From Cyclobacteriaceae bacterium (lineage in GTDB: Bacteria; Bacteroidota; Bacteroidia; Cytophagales; Cyclobacteriaceae), in contig JALOMN010000276.1 of the NCBI GenBank assembly GCA_025455445.1, positions 1 through 5,577 on the forward strand: DNA of 5,577 nucleotides, given 5' to 3'. Shown piece by piece: positions 1-5,577 of this stretch. The notes beneath the pieces were generated by a model, which saw only the letters and a program-made list of their open reading frames with translations, was not told the DNA's origin and ran no database searches. Both the position numbers and the translations under genes were made by a program. How positions within the stretch are numbered: the stretch's first letter is position 1; each line of letters starts with the position of its first letter.

Positions 1-446
1 TCTATCAATATGGAAATAATGTAGCCGGGCCCGTATTCAAAGATATTGCCGATAATATTTATGCACGTGATATCAATTTACACATGGCAATGGATAAAAA
101 GAGAATTGAGGAGCCGGGTGTATTGCCAACCATACGTGCAGGTAAACAAGATGAACTTACCATGATAAGTAACCTGCTCGGAGTTTCCAATCATTCGCAA
201 ACTGACGAAGAGTGGATTAAAACTGCACGCAATGGAAATTCAGTGCTTTGGAGGAAGAATGCAGTTGTAAAAGATATTGTGCCTGATGTAGTGGGTATGA
301 CCTATCGCGATGCACTTTATCTATTGGAGAAAAGCGGCTTGCGCGTAACCTATGAAGGAAGAGGTCGGGTTTCACAGCAGTCGATTATGCCCGGCAGCAG
401 ATTTTCAAAAGGATCCAGAATTTATTTAAGGCTTTCAAATGGCTGA
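1..446 (+). CDS. ftsI: FtsI-type division penicillin-binding protein with C-terminal PASTA domain, 3' end only
   Basis: This is the last 147 residues of a septal peptidoglycan D,D-transpeptidase, which crosslinks new glycan strands outside the inner membrane during division. The reading frame is open from the window edge (first full codon at position 3) and ends with TGA at 444-446. The first residues (YQYGNNVAGPVFKDIADNIY) match the closing segment of the class B PBP transpeptidase fold, where a VAAPVFKEIA-like stretch is usual. After a linker comes a single PASTA domain at about residues 88-145 of this fragment, recognisable from VPDVVGM, a helix with DALYLLEKSGL, and a final strand IYLRLS. 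The catalytic SxxK, SxN and KTG motifs lie upstream of the window and cannot be checked. A start at the in-frame ATG at 84 would cut through the transpeptidase end, so it is not a separate small gene. Its stop overlaps murE by 8 bases. The family is clear. The choice of ftsI over another class B PBP rests on the dcw context. Confidence 0.9.
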   Translation, partial: YQYGNNVAGPVFKDIADNIYARDINLHMAMDKKRIEEPGVLPTIRAGKQDELTMISNLLGVSNHSQTDEEWIKTARNGNSVLWRKNAVVKDIVPDVVGMTYRDALYLLEKSGLRVTYEGRGRVSQQSIMPGSRFSKGSRIYLRLSNG

Positions 447-1902
447 GCTGAAAGACATATTATATAAAGTAAACATCACCTCTACATCGGGTAATATGAA
501 TGTAGAAGTGAAAGGAATATGTTTTGATTCAAGAAAAGTTAAGCCCGGATTTTTATTTATCGCCATCAGCGGCACACAGTCGGATGGTCATGCATTTATA
601 GAAACTGCAATTGCATCTGGGGCAACTGCTATTGTAGCTGAAAAGTTTCCTGAAAATATTTCAGATCAGATTACCTATGTGCTTGTAAAGAGCAGTGCAA
701 AAGCATTGGGATTCATTGCGTCAAATTTTTATGGTAATCCTTCTGATAAATTAAAATTGGTTGGTGTAACAGGAACGAATGGAAAGACCACAGTAGTGAC
801 GTTGTTATTTAAACTATTTACTGAGCTTGGGTATCGCTGCGGAATGTTATCCACAGTTGTGAATAGAATTGTGGACAACACTATACCAGCTACACACACT
901 ACACCTGATCCGATTCAAATCAACGAGTTGTTGGTGAAAATGCTTGAGGCAAATTGCACACACTGCTTTATGGAAGTGAGCTCGCATGCAGTTGTGCAAG
1001 GCAGAATTGATGGATTACACTTTACCGGTGCATTATTTACCAACATCACTCACGATCATTTAGATTATCATCACACGTTTGAAAGTTATATACGTGCAAA
1101 AAAAGGATTTTTTGATGCACTTTCATCAGATGCATTTGCGCTGGTGAATAGTGATGATAAGCGTGGCATGGTGATGTTGCAGAACTGCAAAGCAAAAAAG
1201 TACACATACGCCATTAAAAAACTTGCTGACTTTAAAGCAAAAATAATTACTAACACGATTGAGGGATTGGAGTTGGAGATTGGTGAGCGCAACGTTTGGT
1301 TTAAACTGATTGGAAATTTTAATGCATACAATTTATTAACGGTATATGGTGCTGCCAGTTTGTTAGGAGAAGATCCTGAAACGGTATTGTTAAGGTTATC
1401 AGGATTGACTGCCGCATCGGGTCGTTTTGAAATAGTGATGCCGGGCTCCAGGCAAATTGCCATAGTAGACTATGCGCATACTCCGGATGCACTGAAAAAT
1501 GTACTTGAAACAATAGAACAACTGCGTTCCGGCAATGAACAGATAATATCGGTGGTAGGATGCGGAGGAGATCGCGATCGCACTAAACGTCCATTAATGG
1601 CCGCAATTGCATGCAAGTATTCTCATAAAGTAATTCTCACGTCAGACAATCCTCGCAGTGAAGATCCGATGGAGATCATTAAAGAGATGCAACAAGGTAT
1701 TACTGCAACGGATGCACGAAAGACGCTTGTCATTGTGGATCGCGAAGAGGCCATAAAAACAGCCTGTATGCTCGCAAAAGAAAAAGATATTATTCTGGTA
1801 GCCGGCAAGGGCCATGAAAATTACCAGGAGATTAAAGGAGTAAAGCATCCATTTGACGATAAGGAAGTAGTAACACGAATGCTCAAAATGTTTACGAACT
1901 AA
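439..1902 (+). CDS. murE: UDP-N-acetylmuramoyl-L-alanyl-D-glutamate--2,6-diaminopimelate ligase
   Basis: This 487-residue cytoplasmic ATP-dependent ligase adds the third amino acid to UDP-MurNAc-L-Ala-D-Glu; its length is normal for MurE. The N-terminal UDP-substrate domain shows DSR at 30-32. The central ATPase domain has the P-loop [11 protein letters not shown] at 109-119, HTTPD at 153-157, MEVSSHA at 178-184 and HDHLDYH at 205-211. K221 (in RAKKGFF) is the likely carbamylated, metal-binding lysine. The C-terminal domain has SGRFE at 327-331, DYAHTPD at 344-350, [12 protein letters not shown] at 374-385 and AGKGHE at 455-460. DNPR at 403-406 is the family signature for meso-diaminopimelate selection, as opposed to the lysine-adding enzymes. 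The ATG at 439 lies inside the end of ftsI (8-base overlap) and gives the expected N-terminus. No clear Shine-Dalgarno sequence precedes it. The stop shares one base with the mraY start. The substrate assignment is inferred from the motif. Confidence 0.97.
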   Translation: MAELKDILYKVNITSTSGNMNVEVKGICFDSRKVKPGFLFIAISGTQSDGHAFIETAIASGATAIVAEKFPENISDQITYVLVKSSAKALGFIASNFYGNPSDKLKLVGVTGTNGKTTVVTLLFKLFTELGYRCGMLSTVVNRIVDNTIPATHTTPDPIQINELLVKMLEANCTHCFMEVSSHAVVQGRIDGLHFTGALFTNITHDHLDYHHTFESYIRAKKGFFDALSSDAFALVNSDDKRGMVMLQNCKAKKYTYAIKKLADFKAKIITNTIEGLELEIGERNVWFKLIGNFNAYNLLTVYGAASLLGEDPETVLLRLSGLTAASGRFEIVMPGSRQIAIVDYAHTPDALKNVLETIEQLRSGNEQIISVVGCGGDRDRTKRPLMAAIACKYSHKVILTSDNPRSEDPMEIIKEMQQGITATDARKTLVIVDREEAIKTACMLAKEKDIILVAGKGHENYQEIKGVKHPFDDKEVVTRMLKMFTN

Positions 1903-3128
1903 TGCTGTATTATTTATTCGACTATATTGAAAAGAATCTTGACTTTCCTGGCGCAGGGTTGTTTCAGTATATTTCATTTCGTGCTGGCGCTGCAGCATTT
2001 CTTTCCTTATTGATCACAATTATTTTCGGTGAAAAGCTGATCAATTACTTGAGAAAAAAGCAAGTAGGAGAAGTAGTGCGCGATTTGGGCTTAGAAGGTC
2101 AACTACAAAAGAAGGGCACGCCTACCATGGGCGGATTGATCATTATTGCAGCGATTTTAATCCCTACTTTATTAATGGCCAGGTTGGATAACATTTACGT
2201 GATATTATTAATAACAACCACTATCTGGTTAGGGCTTATCGGATTTCTGGATGATTACATTAAAGTTTTCAAGAAAAATAAGGAAGGTCTTGCCGGCAAG
2301 TTTAAGATTGTGGGCCAGGTATCTATTGGTTTAATAGTAGGATTAACTCTTTATTTTAATGACGATGTAGTAGTTCGTGAAGTAAAGCCAGCCACGCTTG
2401 CGAGCATACAAACTATACAGCCTGAGGCTGGAGTAAAGCTTGAGTATCGCGATGTAAAATCTACGAAGACCACCGTTCCTTTTGTAAAGAATAATGAATT
2501 TGATTACAGTGCGCTTACACCGTGGCTTGATAAAAATTATACCTGGATTACGTTTACACTAATTGTGATCCTTATCATCACTGCAGTATCTAATGGCGCA
2601 AACATCACCGATGGCATTGATGGATTAGCCGCAGGCACTTCGGCAATTATAGGTTTAACGCTTGCCATCTTTGCGTATCTCTCAGGTCGTGTTGACTTTA
2701 GTTCCTACCTCAATATCATGTACATACCTAACCTGAGTGAATTGGTTATTTTCTGTACAGCATTTGTTGGCGCTTGCCTCGGATTTTTATGGTACAATAG
2801 CTATCCGGCTCAGGTATTTATGGGCGATACAGGTAGCTTATCACTAGGTGGTATAATTGCCGTATTGGCACTGGCGGTTCGAAAAGAACTTTTGATACCT
2901 ATTCTATGCGGAATATTTCTGGTTGAAAATCTATCGGTAATCATACAAGTATCCTATTTCAAATACACCAAGAAAAAATATGGTGAAGGCAGAAGAATTT
3001 TCTTAATGTCTCCGCTTCATCATCACTATCAAAAGAAAAATATTCACGAGTCTAAAATTGTAACACGGTTTTGGATTGTAGGAATTTTATTGGCGATTCT
3101 TTCATTAGCAATGCTAAAACTCAGATGA
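1902..3128 (+). CDS. mraY: phospho-N-acetylmuramoyl-pentapeptide-transferase (lipid I synthase)
   Basis: This integral membrane enzyme transfers phospho-MurNAc-pentapeptide from UDP to undecaprenyl phosphate, making lipid I on the cytoplasmic face. Ten hydrophobic segments can be placed at about residues 27-43, 77-93, 98-115, 136-151, 215-229, 242-260, 280-297, 312-326, 330-350 and 388-404. The family motifs are complete: KKGTPTMGG at 71-78 with its leading lysine, the Mg-binding pair D117-D118 in [23 protein letters not shown] at 231-245, D309 in [11 protein letters not shown], and PLHHHYQKK at 371-379. At 408 residues it is longer than the roughly 360-residue E. coli enzyme. The extra length lies mainly at about 152-213, between segments 4 and 5, as is usual in Bacteroidota. 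The N-terminus ([10 protein letters not shown]) is typical of that phylum and supports the ATG at 1902, which overlaps the murE stop by one base (TAATG). The stop overlaps murD by four bases. Confidence 0.98.
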   Translation: MLYYLFDYIEKNLDFPGAGLFQYISFRAGAAAFLSLLITIIFGEKLINYLRKKQVGEVVRDLGLEGQLQKKGTPTMGGLIIIAAILIPTLLMARLDNIYVILLITTTIWLGLIGFLDDYIKVFKKNKEGLAGKFKIVGQVSIGLIVGLTLYFNDDVVVREVKPATLASIQTIQPEAGVKLEYRDVKSTKTTVPFVKNNEFDYSALTPWLDKNYTWITFTLIVILIITAVSNGANITDGIDGLAAGTSAIIGLTLAIFAYLSGRVDFSSYLNIMYIPNLSELVIFCTAFVGACLGFLWYNSYPAQVFMGDTGSLSLGGIIAVLALAVRKELLIPILCGIFLVENLSVIIQVSYFKYTKKKYGEGRRIFLMSPLHHHYQKKNIHESKIVTRFWIVGILLAILSLAMLKLR

Positions 3129-4453
3129 GCGAGCGTATAGTCATATTAGGGGCAGGCGAAAGCGGAACGGGAGCAGCAATTCTCGCGAAAGCGAAAGGGT
3201 ATGACGTGTTTGTTTCCGATCAATCTAAAATAAAGGACATCTATAAATCAGAGTTAATAGAACATTCGATTCAATTTGAAGAAAGCACGCATACAGAAGA
3301 GCTGATCACTAATGCATCGTTAATTATTAAGAGTCCGGGTATACCTGATAAGGCGGAGATTATAAAAAAGGTAAAGGCAAAGAAAATTGCAATTATTGAT
3401 GAGATAGAATTTGCCTGCAGGTTTATCAAAGGGAAAATAATTGCGATTACCGGTACGAATGGAAAAACTACTACCACGCTGCTCACCTATCATTTAATGC
3501 GGGAAGCTGGTTTTAATGTGGCTTTGGCTGGTAATGTAGGAGAGAGCCTTGCACGCAAAGTTGCCCATGAGCAACATGACTGGTATGTAATTGAAATAAG
3601 CAGTTTTCAACTTGATGGAACTAAATCCTTCAGACCCCATATTGGAATTCTACTCAATATAACTCCGGATCATCTTGATCGATATGACTACAAGATGGAG
3701 AACTATATTGATTCCAAATTCAAGCTTGCTCATAATATGAATGAAGAGAATTACTTCATTTATTATAAGGATGATGCAGTTACAGGTGAAGAAGTATCAA
3801 AAAGGAATAATCAAGGATCCTATGCATACGCGGATAATGCAATAATGAATTTTAATTATCACAAGAATTCATTTAGTGTTTCACAAGCGGATACCTCGTT
3901 AAAAGGGCCGCATAATCTTATCAATACGATGGCTGCGGTAAGTGCCGTTTTGCTTGCCGGAGGCGATGTCGATAAAATCAAAGCTGGTTTAAAGACATTT
4001 AAAAATGCGCCCCACCGATTGGAGTTAATTGCCATTATAGATGGCGTTGAGTTTGTCAATGACTCAAAAGCTACTAATGTAGATTCAGTGGTATATGGTT
4101 TAGGAAGCTACCGGGGTCCGCTTGTCTGGATAGCCGGAGGTATTGACAAAGGCAATGACTATTCAATTATTGAAGAGCAAGTTAGAGAAAAAGTAAGGGC
4201 ACTGATTTGTTTAGGAAAAGAGAATGATAAGTTGAAAGCAGCGTTCGGCAACGTGGTAAAAGAGATTTATGAAACGCAAAGTGTGAAGGAATTGGTAAAA
4301 ATTGCACTTAGAATTTCTAAGCCTGGGGATGTGGTGTTGCTTTCACCTGCGTGTGCAAGTTTTGATTTATTCAAAAATTATGAAGACCGTGGCAATCAGT
4401 TTCGCGAAGCGGTGCTTGAATTAAAGAAACAAACGGAAAGAGAAAGTGTATGA
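3125..4453 (+). CDS. murD: UDP-N-acetylmuramoyl-L-alanine--D-glutamate ligase
   Basis: This 442-residue cytoplasmic Mur ligase adds D-glutamate to UDP-MurNAc-L-Ala, the step before MurE. It opens with a Rossmann-like strand and glycine loop ([13 protein letters not shown], 6-18) and KSPGIPD at 69-75. The ATPase domain has the P-loop [11 protein letters not shown] at 108-118, GNVGES at 136-141, EISSFQLD at 157-164 and [10 protein letters not shown] at 178-187. K198 (in YIDSKFK) is the likely carbamylated lysine. The C-terminal domain has [11 protein letters not shown] at 261-271, PHRLE at 296-300, NDSKATN at 312-318, AGGIDKG at 337-343 and [10 protein letters not shown] at 407-416. The start is placed at ATG 3125, which forms an ATGA overlap with the mraY stop and puts the glycine loop at the usual distance from the N-terminus. 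An in-frame ATG at 3071 would add 18 residues ([18 protein letters not shown]) that lie wholly within mraY and look like out-of-frame readthrough. The end overlaps ftsW by four bases. Confidence 0.97.
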   Translation: MSERIVILGAGESGTGAAILAKAKGYDVFVSDQSKIKDIYKSELIEHSIQFEESTHTEELITNASLIIKSPGIPDKAEIIKKVKAKKIAIIDEIEFACRFIKGKIIAITGTNGKTTTTLLTYHLMREAGFNVALAGNVGESLARKVAHEQHDWYVIEISSFQLDGTKSFRPHIGILLNITPDHLDRYDYKMENYIDSKFKLAHNMNEENYFIYYKDDAVTGEEVSKRNNQGSYAYADNAIMNFNYHKNSFSVSQADTSLKGPHNLINTMAAVSAVLLAGGDVDKIKAGLKTFKNAPHRLELIAIIDGVEFVNDSKATNVDSVVYGLGSYRGPLVWIAGGIDKGNDYSIIEEQVREKVRALICLGKENDKLKAAFGNVVKEIYETQSVKELVKIALRISKPGDVVLLSPACASFDLFKNYEDRGNQFREAVLELKKQTERESV

Positions 4454-5577
4454 TCGTAAAATTTAAAACATGGGCCGATAAAAACCTGCAGGGTGACCGC
4501 GTCATCTGGGCAGTAGTTTTTGCGCTTTCGTTGATTAGTATATTGGTAGTATATAGCTCCATTGGCACGCTGGCTTATAAACGCACGGCCTCACCGGAGT
4601 CTTATTTATTCAAACATACCTTTATGGTATTTCTGGGGCTTGCTTCCATGTGGTTCGCTCACAAAGTTGATTATCGCTATTACTCCCGCATTTCACGCTT
4701 TGCCCTTTGGGTGAGTGTGCCATTGTTGATTTATACTTTTACAAACGGTACAACCATCAACGATGCTGCCCGATGGATTACACTTCCATTGATCAATACT
4801 TCTTTTCAGCCTTCTGATTTTGCAAGTCTTGCGCTGATCATAAACCTGGCCAGTATGCTTTCAAAGCGACAGCAGAATATTGAAGATTTTAAAGAGGCAC
4901 TGATTCCTATTTTAATCTGGTGCGGTGTAATCTGCGGATTGATCGCATTAACAAACTTATCTACCGCAATACTTTTATTCGCTACCTGTATGCTAATCAT
5001 GTTCATTGGTCGCGTGCCGGTAAAGTATTTAGCAATGCTGGTGCTTGTTGGCTTGTTAGCCGGTGCGGTAGCATTGAAGTTTGGTGTGCGGGGTGAAACA
5101 GCGAAGAACAGAATTTTAAGTTTTGTCAATGGAACTGAACTTCCTTTTCAGGCGCGACATGGCAGAATAGCGGTCGCTACCGGAGGCATATTTGGTAAAG
5201 GTCCTGGTAACAGCGAACAACGAAATATTCTACCTCATCCTTATTCTGATTTTGTCTACGCCATCGTGATTGAAGAATATGGTTTGATTGGCGGTGCAGT
5301 TGTATTGGTGCTTTATCTCATTCTGTTACATCGTGGTATGAAGGCTGCCTATAATAGTGAGCGAGCCTTTGGTGGTTTGCTTTCTGCCGGATTGAGTTTT
5401 GATTTGGTTTGCCAGGCCATGGTAAACATGGGAGTGGTGGTAGGGTTGGGACCAATCACAGGTCAACCGTTGCCATTGATAAGCATGGGAGGAACAGCGA
5501 TGGTATTTACGGGCTTATCAGTAGGAATTATTTTGAGCGTAAGCCGCGGAGAACAAGATGAAAACTATGGTAAAGTA
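4450..5577 (+). CDS. ftsW: FtsW, SEDS-family septal peptidoglycan glycosyltransferase, 3' end outside window
   Basis: This is a polytopic membrane protein that polymerises lipid II into glycan at the division site, working with the FtsI encoded upstream. The frame is open from ATG 4450 to the window edge (376 codons without a stop), so most of the protein is present and only a short tail is likely missing. Hydrophobic segments start at about residue 18 (VIWAVVFALSLISILVVYSS), and a large extracytoplasmic loop spans about 211-267. Family motifs are AARWI at 106-110, FQPSDFA at 119-125, GKGPGNSEQRNILPHPYSDF at 249-268 and the SEDS signature at about 332-351, from GLGPITGQPLP through SMGG. D267 matches the essential aspartate of the SEDS family. 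One oddity is that position 126, usually lysine in the QPSE/DFAK motif, is serine. The start overlaps the murD stop (ATGA). A weak GGAAAG at 4435-4440 could help initiation. FtsW rather than RodA is chosen because of the dcw context. Confidence 0.95.
   Translation, partial: MIVKFKTWADKNLQGDRVIWAVVFALSLISILVVYSSIGTLAYKRTASPESYLFKHTFMVFLGLASMWFAHKVDYRYYSRISRFALWVSVPLLIYTFTNGTTINDAARWITLPLINTSFQPSDFASLALIINLASMLSKRQQNIEDFKEALIPILIWCGVICGLIALTNLSTAILLFATCMLIMFIGRVPVKYLAMLVLVGLLAGAVALKFGVRGETAKNRILSFVNGTELPFQARHGRIAVATGGIFGKGPGNSEQRNILPHPYSDFVYAIVIEEYGLIGGAVVLVLYLILLHRGMKAAYNSERAFGGLLSAGLSFDLVCQAMVNMGVVVGLGPITGQPLPLISMGGTAMVFTGLSVGIILSVSRGEQDENYGKV

Larger units (their letters stand above)
1..5577 (+). 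other. dcw (division and cell wall) gene cluster segment, probably one operon
   Basis: Five co-directional genes follow the classical dcw order ftsI-murE-mraY-murD-ftsW. Adjacent genes overlap at every junction: 439-446 (8 bases), 1902 (1 base), 3125-3128 (4 bases, ATGA) and 4450-4453 (4 bases, ATGA). There is no non-coding stretch in the window, and I see no internal promoter or hairpin terminator. A polycistronic transcript with coupled translation is the natural reading, starting upstream of the window (in many bacteria near mraZ). The murF gene found between murE and mraY in E. coli is absent here. Confidence 0.9.

Noticed and set aside
84..446. A stand-alone 120-residue gene beginning at ATG 84
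   Set aside because: The frame is open to the window edge, and the residues before this ATG match the conserved end of a PBP transpeptidase domain, so it is an internal methionine of ftsI.
1086..1463. Minus-strand frame of 125 residues opposite murE
   Set aside because: It is antisense to conserved MurE motifs, shows no recognisable protein family, and is best read as a chance open frame.
1642..1998. Minus-strand frame of 118 residues across the murE-mraY junction
   Set aside because: It is fully antisense to two well-supported genes, has no recognisable domain and no plausible independent expression signals.
3071..3124. Longer murD start at ATG 3071
   Set aside because: The 18 extra residues lie inside mraY and do not resemble a MurD N-terminus. 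The ATG at 3125 makes a standard ATGA overlap and gives the usual spacing to the glycine loop.
4806..5129. Minus-strand frame of 107 residues opposite ftsW
   Set aside because: It lies entirely over conserved FtsW coding sequence on the other strand, and its composition looks like a complement shadow of membrane-protein codons.
1..5577. Possible novel or accessory system (mobile element, defence genes, CRISPR, RNA element)
   Set aside because: Every base lies in a core dcw gene. I saw no direct or inverted repeat arrays, integrase or transposase sequences, or non-coding gaps that could hold such an element.

Overview
The window is a run of the conserved dcw (division and cell wall) cluster, in the order ftsI (3' end) - murE - mraY - murD - ftsW (5' part), all on the + strand. 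The protein signatures point to a member of the Bacteroidota. The MraY starts in the way typical of that phylum and carries its extra extracytoplasmic loop. The division transpeptidase ends in a single PASTA domain, and MurD and FtsW have Bacteroidota-like motif variants. None of the starts has a convincing Shine-Dalgarno sequence, which also fits the phylum. I cannot place it below phylum level from sequence alone.

Layout: positions 1-446 hold the C-terminal end of an FtsI-type penicillin-binding protein whose start lies before the window. murE (439-1902), mraY (1902-3128), murD (3125-4453) and ftsW (4450 to beyond the window end) follow. Every junction overlaps, by 8, 1, 4 and 4 bases in turn. 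There is therefore no intergenic DNA, and I see no promoter, terminator, RNA gene, repeat or mobile element. The genes are almost certainly co-transcribed and probably translationally coupled.

How the genes work together: MurE and MurD are the cytoplasmic ligases that add the third amino acid (meso-diaminopimelate, judging from a DNPR motif) and the second (D-Glu) to the UDP-MurNAc peptide. MraY transfers the finished phospho-MurNAc-pentapeptide to undecaprenyl phosphate, giving lipid I. After MurG makes lipid II, FtsW polymerises it into glycan at the septum and FtsI crosslinks the strands. murG, murC, ftsQ, ftsA and ftsZ would be expected downstream, but that is inference.

This is an ordinary core-genome region. 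I found no sign of a previously undescribed system. The points most worth a second look are a replaced lysine in a conserved FtsW motif and the long extracytoplasmic insertion in MraY.
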